NCBI RefSeq assembly: GCF_003148565.1
Contig: NZ_QGGL01000003.1
Coordinates: 124,001-188,000, forward strand
Source of the DNA: Tumebacillus permanentifrigoris
GTDB taxonomy: Bacteria > Bacillota > Bacilli > Tumebacillales > Tumebacillaceae
Length of the DNA: 64,000 nt
Direction: 5' to 3'
The notes beneath the pieces are model-generated. The model saw only the letters and a program-made list of their open reading frames with translations. It ran no database searches and was not told where the DNA came from. This document shows, piece by piece, positions 39,122 to 48,461 of this stretch. Position 1 is the stretch's first letter. Every line of letters begins with the position of its first letter. A program made the position numbers and the translations under genes.

Positions 39122-40739
39122 AACGGATCTGTCCGCGCTCAGTGTACGCCAGCAGATCGGCCAGACGATGATGTTCGGCTTCCACGGCACGGAGCCGTCG
39201 CCGGAGATCACGCGTTTGATCGCTGAGCACCACATCGGTGGTGTGATCCTGTTCGCCCGCAACGTGGGACGTCCAGAGGATGTGTTGCGGCTGAACGTCG
39301 CGTTGCAAAAAATCGCCTACGAAGCTGGTCACCCGTTGCCACTTTTGATCTCCGTCGACCAAGAGAACGGCATCGTGCGCCGCCTCGGGGCAGGCACGAC
39401 GCTTTTTCCCGGCAACATGGCTTTGGGGGCGGCGGGTCGAGCGCAGTGGGTTCGCGAAGTTTCGGAAGCCACCGGGCGGGAACTGCGCGCGCTGGGCTTC
39501 AATTTCAATCTCGCACCGGTGCTCGATGTCAACAACAACCCACACAACCCGGTGATCGGAGTTCGCGCGTATGGGCAAGACCCGCAACGTGTCGGCGAGT
39601 ACGGGGTGGAAGCGATCTGCGGGTTGCAAGCGGCCGGTCTAGCAGCTTGTGGGAAACACTTCCCTGGACACGGCGATACCTCGCTGGATTCGCACCTCAC
39701 ACTGCCGCTGATCCCGCATGACCGGGCGCGACTCGATGCCGTAGAGTTACCTCCCTTCATGAAAGCGATTACAGCAGGAGTTGACGCGCTCATGATCGCG
39801 CATGTCGTCTTCCCCGAGTTTGAGCCAGATGCCACGCCAGCCACGCTGTCACACCGCGTAATCACTGAATTGTTGCGCGAGGAACTGGGCTATCGCGGTG
39901 TGATCACGACCGACTGCATGGAGATGCATGCGATCGCGAAGACGATCGGCACGGTGGAGGGCACGTATCGCGCCTTCCTCGCCGGAGTCGATCTCTCGTT
40001 TCTCTCGCACACGCATGAGTGGCAGGAGCAGACGATTGAGCGCTTCGTGCGCGGTTTCGAGGAAGGTGAGATCTCCGCGCAACGCTTGCAGGATTCGGTG
40101 CGCCGCATCCTCGCGTTGAAGGAGCGGTATACGAGTTGGGATGATTGGTTACCGCTGTTCGACCAGCCCGATTTGCAACCAGATCCGGTGGTGGGCTGTG
40201 AGGAGCATCGGCAGTTGGCGCGCTCTGTGTATGAGGCGGCGGTCACGTTGACTGCGCAGCGTCCAGGTGCCCTGCCGTTGCAAATTGAAGCGGAGGACCG
40301 TGTAGCGGTCGTCTACCTGCGCAACGTCTCGCTCTCGCCCGTCGAGGATGATCGCTATCTGATCAACCCGCTGGCAACCGCCATCGAGAGCCAACATCCA
40401 AACATCGTGCGTGTGGAACTATCGAACCCGCCAACTGCACAGGAGATCGCGCAGGCTGTCGAAGTGGCGGCCGCGTGTCGGGCGGTCGTCGTCGGCACCT
40501 CGAATGCGCACCTCTCCCCAGTACAGACCGAGCTGTTGCGCCAATTGGAGGCATTGCCGCTCCAACGGGTGGTCATCTCGATGCGGGCTCCCTACGACCT
40601 CGCCGTCTGCACCAACCTCGACGCTCACATCGCGGTGTATGAATTTACACCGGCGGGTATCGAAGTAGCGGCGGAGGCGCTTTTTGGCAAACGCAAGCTG
40701 GTAGGGCACCTGCCGATCGCGTTGGAGGTCGCCCAATGA
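39111..40739 (+). CDS. nagZ: Cytoplasmic GH3 beta-N-acetylhexosaminidase (NagZ type)
   Basis: 542 residues from ATG 39111. GH3 catalytic domain with 'KHFPGHGDTSLDSH', in which D193 and H195 form the NagZ-type acid/base dyad, and nucleophile D268 in 'VITTDCMEMHAI'. A C-terminal alpha/beta sandwich domain (about 370-540) is present as in the two-domain Bacillus NagZ. No signal peptide, unlike B. subtilis NagZ, so the enzyme should act on imported GlcNAc-MurNAc(-peptide) inside the cell. Overlaps murQ by 11 bases and anmK by 4. Confidence 0.92.
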   Translation: MTPKTDLSALSVRQQIGQTMMFGFHGTEPSPEITRLIAEHHIGGVILFARNVGRPEDVLRLNVALQKIAYEAGHPLPLLISVDQENGIVRRLGAGTTLFPGNMALGAAGRAQWVREVSEATGRELRALGFNFNLAPVLDVNNNPHNPVIGVRAYGQDPQRVGEYGVEAICGLQAAGLAACGKHFPGHGDTSLDSHLTLPLIPHDRARLDAVELPPFMKAITAGVDALMIAHVVFPEFEPDATPATLSHRVITELLREELGYRGVITTDCMEMHAIAKTIGTVEGTYRAFLAGVDLSFLSHTHEWQEQTIERFVRGFEEGEISAQRLQDSVRRILALKERYTSWDDWLPLFDQPDLQPDPVVGCEEHRQLARSVYEAAVTLTAQRPGALPLQIEAEDRVAVVYLRNVSLSPVEDDRYLINPLATAIESQHPNIVRVELSNPPTAQEIAQAVEVAAACRAVVVGTSNAHLSPVQTELLRQLEALPLQRVVISMRAPYDLAVCTNLDAHIAVYEFTPAGIEVAAEALFGKRKLVGHLPIALEVAQ

Positions 40740-41902
40740 GCGGGATCATCTGTATCGGTTTGATGTCTGGCACCTCGGTCGACGGCGTAGACGTTGCGAT
40801 TACCACGATCTCCGGGGAGCCTCCGCACGTAAGCGTGCAACTGGACTACTTCGAGACGGTGCCGTTCTCAGCGGAGGTGCGCACACGCATCTTTCGGCTT
40901 TTTGAGCAAAGCGTCACAGCGGCTGAAGTTTCGCAGATGAACGTTTTGCTCGGGCATGTGTTTGCAGATGCGGTTCTACAAGTCGTGAACAACGCAGGGG
41001 TAGACATAACAAATGTTATGTTCATCTCCTCGCACGGCCAGACCGTCTACCACCACCCGATCGCCGAGGAGATCGCAGGATACGCCGTGACCTCCACGCT
41101 ACAGATCGGGGAGGCGGCAGTGATCGTGGAAAAAACCGGCCGACCTGTCGTCGCCGATTTTCGCGTGCGCGACATGGCGGCCGGTGGGCAAGGGGCGCCG
41201 TTGGTGCCTTTTGTGGATGCGTTGTTGTTTGCGCATCCCGAGCGTGGGCGCATCCTCGCCAATGTGGGGGGGATCGCCAACTTGACCGTGTTGCCGCGTG
41301 GGGCTGCTGCAGAGCAAACGCTGGCATTTGACACCGGGCCTGGCAACATGATCATCGACGGGCTGGTTACCCGTTTCACGGACGGTCGTCTGCGTTACGA
41401 CGAGGACGGTCGGATGGCGTCGGCTGGGCAGGTTTTGGAGGACTACTTGGCGACGTGGCTGCGGATGCCCTTTTTCCAAGCACAACCTCCGAAGTCGACG
41501 GGACGTGAACTGTTCGGTGAGCAGATGGTCGAACAGTGGTGGCGTGACGCACAGGAGCAGGGGTTTGCCCCCGAGGATGTGATCGCCACCGCGACTGCCT
41601 TCACCGTGCGCTCGTTCGCCCGTGCGATTCAAGCGTTTGTCTTGCCGCACCATGCCATCGACGAAATGATCGTCGGCGGGGGCGGTTCGTATAACCCGGT
41701 GATGCTCGACGGACTGCGCCGCGAGTTGCCCGCATTGACGGTGCTGACCCAAGACCAAGCCACCGGCATCCCGAGCTCTGCCAAGGAAGCGGTCGCATTT
41801 GCCGTGCTCGGGTATGAAACCTATTATCGCAGACCCAGCAACCTGCCTGCCGCCACCGGTGCCAAGCGCCCGGTCGTGCTCGGCAAGATCACCTGGGACT
41901 GA
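40736..41902 (+). CDS. anmK: Anhydro-N-acetylmuramic acid kinase
   Basis: 388 residues, ATGA overlap with the GH3 gene. AnmK signatures: 'GLMSGTSVDGVDVAI' at the N-terminus, 'ISSHGQTVYHHP', 'VADFRVRDMAAGGQGAPLVPFVD', 'NVGGIANLTVLP' and 'FDTGPGNMIIDG'. It opens 1,6-anhydroMurNAc and phosphorylates it to MurNAc-6-P, the MurQ substrate. Its presence implies that anhydro-muropeptides, the products of lytic transglycosylases, are recycled here, which connects to the SpoIID/LytB gene under the same operator type. Confidence 0.95.
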   Translation: MSGIICIGLMSGTSVDGVDVAITTISGEPPHVSVQLDYFETVPFSAEVRTRIFRLFEQSVTAAEVSQMNVLLGHVFADAVLQVVNNAGVDITNVMFISSHGQTVYHHPIAEEIAGYAVTSTLQIGEAAVIVEKTGRPVVADFRVRDMAAGGQGAPLVPFVDALLFAHPERGRILANVGGIANLTVLPRGAAAEQTLAFDTGPGNMIIDGLVTRFTDGRLRYDEDGRMASAGQVLEDYLATWLRMPFFQAQPPKSTGRELFGEQMVEQWWRDAQEQGFAPEDVIATATAFTVRSFARAIQAFVLPHHAIDEMIVGGGGSYNPVMLDGLRRELPALTVLTQDQATGIPSSAKEAVAFAVLGYETYYRRPSNLPAATGAKRPVVLGKITWD

Positions 41903-41931
41903 GATCTACACACTGAGGAGGAATCCATTTT

Positions 41932-43248
41932 ATGAACTACACGAAGACCTTGGCCGTTCTCGCCACCGCATCGATTCTCGCCGTCACCGTGACGGGCTGT
42001 AGCAAAGACACCACCGCCACGCAGGAGACCGCCTCCAATTGGACGGGCAAGATCACGATCTGGGATGGCCCGCGTTGGGAGGAGAACGCCAACAAGTACG
42101 CGTGGATCGAGTCGCAGAAAAAAGCCTTCGAGACCTCACATCCAGGGGTTACGGTTGAGATTGTCCAAGTGCCTTGGGCGGAGCTGAATGACAAGCTCGG
42201 CGTCTCCATCGCAGGGAAGGCCTGGCCGGATCTCGCACCGGTCGACATCTCCGGCAACGGCGTCAACCCGACCTTCGTCAAGCAAAAAGTTCTGGAGCCG
42301 GTCGATGAGTTTATCACCGCCGATGAGAAAAAAGACTTCCTGCCTAATGCCATCAGCGCTTGGACGCAGGATGGCAAGCTTTACGGCCTGCCGCTCGGCA
42401 TGACCGTTCACGGCATGTTGCTCAACCTCGACCTCTTCAAGGAGCGCAACGTCGAGCCGCCGAAGGATGGGCAATGGACGTGGGATGAATTTGTCGCCGA
42501 CATGAAAAAACTGACCTATGACAAAGACGGCGATGGCAAGACCGATGTCTACGGCCTCTCCACCTATGTCAAAAACGGGTACTACGAATCCTGGCCGTTC
42601 CTCTATATGGATGGCGGACGCCCGCTGTCGGACGACATGAGCAAGTTTACGTTTGACTCCAAAGAAGCGACGGGCGCGATGAAGAAACTGGCAGATCTCA
42701 AAACGCTTCCGGTAGCTCCGAAGGAGATGGGCTCCGGCGATGTCGGCGGCACGTGGAAAGCCTTCTCTGCACAGAAAAACGTCGCAGTGGAACCATGGGC
42801 GACGTGGGCGATCTCGGCTGCACAAAAAGCCAAGATGTCCAACTTCATGGTCGCTGCCTACCCGACAGGCTCTGGCAAGCCGGTGACGATCGGTGGCGTG
42901 GGTGGTTGGATGATGTTCCACCAAGAGGATGCTGGCAAGAAAAAGGTGCTCGCCGATCTGATGAAGCAACTCACTTCGAAGGATCAGCAAGTCGTCACCG
43001 CGAAAAACTACGGCACGTTCCCGACCCGCCAATCGGCAGTCGACGCGAATCCGTTTGGAGAAAACCTGCAAATGCAACAAGCGCAAAAACTCACCCAAAA
43101 CGCTGTGATGGTGCCCAAGCATCAACAATGGAAAAAGATCGATGAAGCGATCCAGTCGCAGCTCCAACTCGTTCTGAACGGAGAGAAATCCCCAGAGGAC
43201 GCGATGAAGGAAGCGAAAAAGACTGCCGATGAACTGCTCTCGAAATAG
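41932..43248 (+). CDS. Sugar ABC transporter substrate-binding lipoprotein
   Basis: 438 residues, family 1 solute-binding protein. Lipobox TGC gives lipidated Cys23 after a signal peptide. 'KITIWDGPRWEENANKYAWIESQKKAFETSHPGVTVEIVQVPW' is the typical start, and 'YGLPLGMTVHGMLLNLDLFKERNVEPP' and 'GWMMFHQ' follow. AGGAGG precedes ATG 41932. Given the operon it should capture GlcNAc, disaccharides or muropeptides; the MsmK-like ATPase is not in the window and is probably supplied by a shared ATPase elsewhere. Confidence 0.92.
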   Translation: MNYTKTLAVLATASILAVTVTGCSKDTTATQETASNWTGKITIWDGPRWEENANKYAWIESQKKAFETSHPGVTVEIVQVPWAELNDKLGVSIAGKAWPDLAPVDISGNGVNPTFVKQKVLEPVDEFITADEKKDFLPNAISAWTQDGKLYGLPLGMTVHGMLLNLDLFKERNVEPPKDGQWTWDEFVADMKKLTYDKDGDGKTDVYGLSTYVKNGYYESWPFLYMDGGRPLSDDMSKFTFDSKEATGAMKKLADLKTLPVAPKEMGSGDVGGTWKAFSAQKNVAVEPWATWAISAAQKAKMSNFMVAAYPTGSGKPVTIGGVGGWMMFHQEDAGKKKVLADLMKQLTSKDQQVVTAKNYGTFPTRQSAVDANPFGENLQMQQAQKLTQNAVMVPKHQQWKKIDEAIQSQLQLVLNGEKSPEDAMKEAKKTADELLSK

Positions 43249-43260
43249 GGAGGTACTGCT

Positions 43261-44214
43261 GTGAGTTCCCCGCACGCGACCAAATCCCACCTCGATGCAC
43301 AAGCGACGACCCAGCCCGCCACGCGGCGGCGGTCGTCGCTCCTGCGCGAGATGTGGAAACAACGAGCCGCCTATCTGTTTCTGATGCCCAAGCTGATCCT
43401 GTTCACCGCCTTCATCCTCATCCCGATCATCTGGGCGTTCGTGCTCGCGTTTCAGGAGTATGGGGTGTTCGGCAGTGAGTGGGTAGGTCTGAAAAACTTC
43501 GAGTCGGTCGCCAAAAGCGAATTGTTCCGCAGTGCGCTGTGGAACACCTTGCAGTACACGGTGGTCACCGTGCCGTTGCAAGTGCTGATCGCCTTGGGGC
43601 TGGCGACTTTGATTCATCCGCTCGGACGACTCGGCCAGAGCTTTTTCCGAGGCGCGTTCTACCTGCCGACCGTGACCTCGATGGTCATCATCGCGATGGT
43701 CTGGCGCTGGGTGTACAACTACCGGTACGGACTCTTCAACTACATGCTCAGCATCTTCGGCCTGCCTACACCGGACTGGCTCAACCAGTCCAGCACGGCA
43801 CTGTGGGCGCTGATCATCATGAGCGTCCTGATCCCGCCGGGAGTTGGAATCATCATGTACTTGGCGGCGATGGGCTCGATCCCTGAGCAGCTGTACGAAG
43901 CGGCGGAGATCGACGGAGCCAACGGGTTCCAACGCTGGTGGCGGATTACCGTGCCGCTGTTGAAACCGACGACGTTGTACCTGACGATGCTGTCGCTGAT
44001 CGGCTCGTTCCAAGTGTTCACGCAGATCCTGCTGATGACTGGTGGCGGTCCAGGGCACGCCACGGAGACGTTGGTGTCCTTGGTCTACAAAACCGCGTTC
44101 CGCGACTTGGAGTTTGGGCTGGCCTCCGCACAGGCGATCGTGCTGTTCGTGATCACGCTGCTGTTCGGTATCGCACAATACTGGCTGCTCTACCGCAAGG
44201 CGGAAGAAGACTAG
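43261..44214 (+). CDS. Sugar ABC transporter permease (MalF type)
   Basis: 317 residues, GTG start after GGGAGG. Six transmembrane segments, with the EAA loop 'YEAAEIDGANGFQRWWRITVPLLKPT' that contacts the ATPase. The basic 35-residue N-terminal extension before the first helix is cytoplasmic. Forms the pore with the next gene product. Overlap and spacing (12 bases) indicate one operon. Confidence 0.93.
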   Translation: MSSPHATKSHLDAQATTQPATRRRSSLLREMWKQRAAYLFLMPKLILFTAFILIPIIWAFVLAFQEYGVFGSEWVGLKNFESVAKSELFRSALWNTLQYTVVTVPLQVLIALGLATLIHPLGRLGQSFFRGAFYLPTVTSMVIIAMVWRWVYNYRYGLFNYMLSIFGLPTPDWLNQSSTALWALIIMSVLIPPGVGIIMYLAAMGSIPEQLYEAAEIDGANGFQRWWRITVPLLKPTTLYLTMLSLIGSFQVFTQILLMTGGGPGHATETLVSLVYKTAFRDLEFGLASAQAIVLFVITLLFGIAQYWLLYRKAEED

Positions 44215-44227
44215 GAGGAGGAGAGAC

Positions 44228-45103
44228 ATGAGGATCAAACATTCACCGACACGCTGGTTGACCTACGTTGTACTCCTCGTCTGGGCGGTCATCTCACTGC
44301 TTCCGCTGTACTGGGTGTTCAGCACGGCCTTGCAGTTGCCAGACTATGTGGAGTCCGAACCGCCCAAGATGATTCCGATGGGGATCATCGAGTATTTCAC
44401 CCATCCTGAGAGCCGGAGCCAGATCGTCACCGACACGTTCTCCGGGTTCCAACAACTGTTCCACAGCACGAACATCTGGCGCTGGTTCTTCAACTCTGGC
44501 TACATTTCCATCGTGGTGACGGTCGGCATCTTGTTCCTCGACACGATGGCCGGGTATGCGCTGGCCAAAAAGGACTTCCCCGGCCGCAACTTGATTTTCT
44601 GGCTGATCGTGGCGACGATGATGGTGCCCGGTCAGATCACGTTGGTCCCGCTGTTCATCATGGTCCAAAAGTTCGGGTTGATGAACACGCACTGGGCGCT
44701 GATCCTGCCCGATCTGAGCATGGTGTTCGGGGTGTTCCTGATGCGTCAGTACATGCTCTCGATCCCGTCTGACCTGCTCGATGCCGCGAAAATCGACGGG
44801 GCCTCAGAATGGAAAACATTCTGGACGGTCGTCGTTCCGCTGGCAAAACCAGCGTTGGCGACGCTTGGGATCTTCACGTTCATGAACGTGTGGAACTCGT
44901 TCCTCTGGCCGATCATCGTCTTGAACGATGCGGACCTGTACACGTTGCCCGTCGGGTTGAAGACCCTGCAGGACCAAAACCTCGCAATCTTCAAGCTGCT
45001 GATGAGCGGTGCGGCAGTGGCGGCCGTTCCGATGATCCTCGTGTTCATGGCCTTCCAGCGGTACTTCATCAAGGGCTTGACTGTGGGCGGCGTCAAGGAA
45101 TGA
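44228..45103 (+). CDS. Sugar ABC transporter permease (MalG type)
   Basis: 291 residues with six membrane segments. The EAA loop reads 'LDAAKIDGASEWKTFWTVVVPLAKPAL', and the conserved end 'FQRYFIKGLTVGGVKE' is diagnostic of CUT1 MalG/AraQ-type permeases. AGGAGGAG precedes ATG 44228. No ATPase gene follows. Confidence 0.93.
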   Translation: MRIKHSPTRWLTYVVLLVWAVISLLPLYWVFSTALQLPDYVESEPPKMIPMGIIEYFTHPESRSQIVTDTFSGFQQLFHSTNIWRWFFNSGYISIVVTVGILFLDTMAGYALAKKDFPGRNLIFWLIVATMMVPGQITLVPLFIMVQKFGLMNTHWALILPDLSMVFGVFLMRQYMLSIPSDLLDAAKIDGASEWKTFWTVVVPLAKPALATLGIFTFMNVWNSFLWPIIVLNDADLYTLPVGLKTLQDQNLAIFKLLMSGAAVAAVPMILVFMAFQRYFIKGLTVGGVKE

Positions 45104-45105
45104 GA

Positions 45106-46146
45106 ATGAATGTTCGGGATGTGGTGGAGCAGGGGTTGGCAGAGGGGATGTTCGCCGGAGCTGTCGTACACGTCAGCCGTGGTGGTCACGAGGTCCTGCA
45201 CGAAGCGTTCGGACAGGCTGAGTTGACACCACGGCGGCGGCCGATGACGGTCGATGCCGTTTTTGACGTCGCCTCGCTCACCAAAGTGATGGCGACACTT
45301 CCCGCCGTGCTGCGTTCGATCCAACTAGGACGGCTCGAACTTGATCGACCGGTTTTGCGAAACATCACAATCCAACACTTGCTCACCCACACTTCGGGGC
45401 TTCCTGCATGGAAGCCCCTGTATTTATGGGCGCAAGGCAGAGCGGCATACCTCGACCGGATCAAGGCGGAACGCTTGGACTATGAGACGGGTGTGCAGTC
45501 TGTGTACAGCGACCTCGGGCTGATCCTACTCGGGTTCGTGCTGGAGGACATCTGGCAGAAACCGCTGGCGGACCTGACCCGCGACTTGGTGTTTGCACCG
45601 CTGGGGATGGAGAACACAGGGTACCTCGAGGCGGGAAAAGATGCCGTTGCCACCGAAGTTGGCAACGGCATCGAGCGCCGGATGTGTCTGGACTACGCAA
45701 CGCCGTGCGAGATCGCGGAGTTCCCGTGGCGCACAGAGACAATCTGCGGTGAGGTACACGACTGCAATTGTCACTACGGGCTACAGGGAGTGAGCGGTCA
45801 CGCTGGATTGTTTTCCACAGCCGCAGACACGGCTCGATACTTGCAGATGTGGGCGGAGGAGGGGCAGGATTTTCTCGCTCCTGAACTCATCCGCCTCGCG
45901 ACGACCAGCCAGACAGACACAACTCCTCCAGGATTGACGCGCGGCTTGGGGTGGGAGGTTGGCGCGTGGGCAGGGGAGGCGTTTTTGCCAGAAGCATTCG
46001 GACACACCGGGTTCACCGGAACGTCGATGTGGTACGATCGGACCTCTCGCACGGCGGTCGTCGCCTTGACCAATCGTGTTCACTTGACGCCCGCTGCGAA
46101 TCTGTCGACTTGGCGGCGCTCGCTACACCGCGCCGCTTTTACCTAA
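45106..46146 (+). CDS. Beta-lactamase-fold serine hydrolase, AmiE (YbbE)-like
   Basis: 346 residues from ATG 45106, six bases after AAGGA. Class C beta-lactamase/DD-peptidase fold with the SxxK motif S57-L-T-K60, the YxN-like motif Y134-S-D, and HTG near the C-terminus ('GHTGFTGT'). No signal peptide. In B. subtilis the MurNAc salvage cluster contains YbbE/AmiE, a MurNAc-L-alanine amidase of this fold, between nagZ and murQ; the operon context here suggests the same job of stripping peptides from muropeptides. It could instead act as an esterase or peptidase. Confidence 0.82.
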   Translation: MNVRDVVEQGLAEGMFAGAVVHVSRGGHEVLHEAFGQAELTPRRRPMTVDAVFDVASLTKVMATLPAVLRSIQLGRLELDRPVLRNITIQHLLTHTSGLPAWKPLYLWAQGRAAYLDRIKAERLDYETGVQSVYSDLGLILLGFVLEDIWQKPLADLTRDLVFAPLGMENTGYLEAGKDAVATEVGNGIERRMCLDYATPCEIAEFPWRTETICGEVHDCNCHYGLQGVSGHAGLFSTAADTARYLQMWAEEGQDFLAPELIRLATTSQTDTTPPGLTRGLGWEVGAWAGEAFLPEAFGHTGFTGTSMWYDRTSRTAVVALTNRVHLTPAANLSTWRRSLHRAAFT

Positions 46147-46164
46147 GACACGGAGGCTATGAGC

Positions 46165-47307
46165 ATGAGCAAACAGATCTTGCGAGGTCGGGCGCTGGTC
46201 GACGGAGAATTTCGCGATGACCAGATCTTGATCTGCGAAGGCGGCCGATTCACCTTCGTCGGCCCACAGCGCGAGGAAGTGCCAGATCACGTGTTTGAGA
46301 CCGGGTGCCTCGTGCCCGGTTTTCTGGATATCCACGTTCACGGAGCGCATGGTGCAGACGTGATGGACGGCACCAGCGCAGGACTGGAAACGATCGCGCA
46401 GGCGCTCGCTTCCTACGGGGTGACGGGATTCCTCGCCACGACGTTGACTGGCGACCTAGACCATCTCGAACATGTCCTGCAGACTTGCGTTGTGTTTTCC
46501 AAAAACGCCGCGGTCGGCGCCCGCCTCCTCGGCGTACACCTCGAAGGACCGTGGATCAATGCCCGCTACAAAGGGGCGCAAAATGAGGCGCATGTCGTGC
46601 GTCCGCTGCTTCGCGATGCGAAGCGGCTGGTGGAAGCCGGGCAAGGCTTGTTGAAATTGGTCACATTGGCTCCCGAGCATCCCGAGGCGGCGGATGTGAT
46701 CGCCTACTTGCATGAACAAGGTGTGTGCGTTTCGGTCGGGCATTCGGATGCGACATTTGCGGATGTGACGGAGGCGATGGAGCACGGGCTTGGGCATGTG
46801 ACGCACTGTTGCAATGCGATGCGCGGCTTGCACCATCGTGAACCCGGCGTGGTTGGGGCGGCGATGTACCATGAGGCGTTAACCGCAGAGTTGATCGCAG
46901 ACGGTGTGCATGTGCATCCAGCGGTGATGAATATCTTGTACAAAGTCAAGCGACGTGAGCATCTCGTCCTCGTCAGCGATGGGATGCGCGCGGTTGGCAT
47001 GCAGGATGGAGCCTACGACTTGGGCGGGTTGCAAGTGCAGTTGGTGAACGGAGAGGCGCGCCTCGAGGATGGGACGCTGGCCGGAAGCACGCTCACACTC
47101 GACCGAGCTGTTCGCAACATGGTCACACTGGGTCGTGTACCACTGGCAGACGCTGTGATCATGGCGTCGAGCACGCCGGCTGCTGTGCTTGGACTCACAG
47201 ACCGGAAGGGTCAACTTGCCAGCGGTTATGACGCTGATTTTGTTTGGCTGGACGATGACCATCAGGTGAGAGCTACGTATATCGCAGGTGTTCGACAAAG
47301 TCGCTGA
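46165..47307 (+). CDS. nagA: N-acetylglucosamine-6-phosphate deacetylase
   Basis: 380 residues from ATG 46165, with GGAGG eight bases upstream (an ATG six bases earlier is too close to it). Amidohydrolase fold: H57-V-H59 in 'GFLDIHVHGAHG', 'GVHLEGPWIN', metal ligands in 'VSVGHSDATFADVTEAMEHGLGHVTHCCNAM', and catalytic Asp in 'VLVSDGMRAVG'. It turns GlcNAc-6-P into GlcN-6-P and acetate. This is the last gene of the salvage operon. The next step, NagB, is not in the window. Confidence 0.94.
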   Translation: MSKQILRGRALVDGEFRDDQILICEGGRFTFVGPQREEVPDHVFETGCLVPGFLDIHVHGAHGADVMDGTSAGLETIAQALASYGVTGFLATTLTGDLDHLEHVLQTCVVFSKNAAVGARLLGVHLEGPWINARYKGAQNEAHVVRPLLRDAKRLVEAGQGLLKLVTLAPEHPEAADVIAYLHEQGVCVSVGHSDATFADVTEAMEHGLGHVTHCCNAMRGLHHREPGVVGAAMYHEALTAELIADGVHVHPAVMNILYKVKRREHLVLVSDGMRAVGMQDGAYDLGGLQVQLVNGEARLEDGTLAGSTLTLDRAVRNMVTLGRVPLADAVIMASSTPAAVLGLTDRKGQLASGYDADFVWLDDDHQVRATYIAGVRQSR

Positions 47308-47341
47308 TGCTCGACTTGCAAGGAGCAGAACAAAACATCCC

Positions 47342-47377
47342 AAAGCGCATGGCCATTCGTGGGCTCATGCGCTTTTT
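47342..47377 (+). terminator. Terminator after nagA (copy 1 of a duplicated hairpin)
   Basis: AAAGCGCATGGCC-loop-GGGCTCATGCGCTTTTTT. Nearly the same stem and tail occur at 51246-51282, only the loop differs. Confidence 0.92.
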
Positions 47378-47576
47378 TGCTGTGCGAGACTGTTTTCAAT
47401 CGAGAATAAATAACATTATTACGAAGGAGTAAGTAGTAAAATATGACATTGACGTTTTTGGGTACTTCATACTATTATATGTGGTATTCAATTAAACTCT
47501 TATCAAATAATAATTATGAATCTAGATTTCATTTCTGGTCTGGGATATTTAGTTGACAGTGAAGGGGTTGAAGGTC
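47378..47576. other. AT-rich leader of the three-gene cassette
   Basis: About 200 bases, much more AT-rich than its surroundings. A 37-codon open frame at 47443-47556 follows AAGGAG at a long spacing of 14 and may be spurious. TTGACA occurs at 47553-47558, but no -10 lies at the right distance. Confidence 0.35.
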
Positions 47577-48461
47577 GTGCATCAAGTGTTTCCAGCTTCC
47601 GTCGTGCAGCGGCGTCTCGAGTTGTTGACGGGAGAGACGCTCGAATTGCGCTTGGTACACAGTGTGGACGAGTATCGTCAGTGCGAAGCTCTACAGATGA
47701 AGATCTGGGGTGCCGATGATATTGGCAAGGTTCCCACGCTTGATCTGATCACCGCACAGGAGAATGGCGGGCTGGTGATCGGGGCTTTCAATCAGGAGCA
47801 GCGCTTGGTCGGGTTCGTGTATTCGTTTCCCGGTTTGACACCGACGCGCTGGCTGAAGCAATGCTCGGTGATCATGGGCATCGACCCTGCTTATCAAACC
47901 TATGGGATCGGCTATCACCTCAAGTTGGTGCAAAGTGAAGCGGTGCGGGCGCAAGGCATCGACTTGATCACCTGGACATTTGATCCGCTGGTCAGTCGGA
48001 ATGCGCATCTAAATCTGACGAAGTTGGGTGCCATCTCCAAAAAGTATCTGACCAACCTGTACGGCACTGGGCACGGGCTGAACGCGGGGTTGGAAACGGA
48101 TCGATTGTTGGTGGAGTGGCACTTGGCGGAGGAGGAGCCCTTGTTGCACAAGGTCGTGGGGGCGGTTGAACTGGAGGGGACGTTGGTCAACGAAGTGGTC
48201 ATGGACGCCACGTTAGGACTGCCGATGAATCGGAGTTGGAAATCTGATCTGGAAGAAGAAACGTTGCTGATCCAGATTCCTGACGACATCCAGATGATCA
48301 AGGCGCAGAACCTGGAACTTGCTTGCAAATGGCGCTTCGACACGCGCAAGATGTTCCAGCATTACCTAGACCGCGGGTATGTGATCGAAGGATTTCAGTC
48401 GCTCAAAAGTGCGATGTCCACGCTACCCTGTTACGTGTTGAGAAGGGGGCTGGTGCTATGA
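47577..48461 (+). CDS. GNAT-superfamily acyltransferase (COG3375 type)
   Basis: 294 residues from GTG 47577, nine bases after AAGGGG. 'ENGGLVIGAFNQEQRLVGFVYSFPG', 'IDPAYQTYGIGYHLKLVQSEAVRAQGIDLITWTFDPLVSRNAHLNLTKLGAISKKYLTNLYG' and 'TDRLLVEWHL' are hallmarks of the COG3375 GNAT group. In Geobacillus a member beside the OSBS/N-succinylamino acid racemase succinylates D-amino acids, so an N-acyltransferase role is likely; the substrate here is unknown. The ATGA overlap with the ligase gene shows coupling. Confidence 0.82.
   Translation: MHQVFPASVVQRRLELLTGETLELRLVHSVDEYRQCEALQMKIWGADDIGKVPTLDLITAQENGGLVIGAFNQEQRLVGFVYSFPGLTPTRWLKQCSVIMGIDPAYQTYGIGYHLKLVQSEAVRAQGIDLITWTFDPLVSRNAHLNLTKLGAISKKYLTNLYGTGHGLNAGLETDRLLVEWHLAEEEPLLHKVVGAVELEGTLVNEVVMDATLGLPMNRSWKSDLEEETLLIQIPDDIQMIKAQNLELACKWRFDTRKMFQHYLDRGYVIEGFQSLKSAMSTLPCYVLRRGLVL

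Noticed and set aside
42136-44238. 700-codon minus-strand open frame opposite the sugar ABC genes
   Set aside because: Shadow of the lipoprotein and permease genes; no plausible start and Arg/Gln/His-rich composition.
47443-47556. 37-codon frame (MTLTFLGTSYYYMWYSIKLL...) before the GNAT gene
   Set aside because: AAGGAG is 14 bases from the ATG and the sequence is in AT-rich DNA where such frames arise by chance; no supporting terminator or motif.
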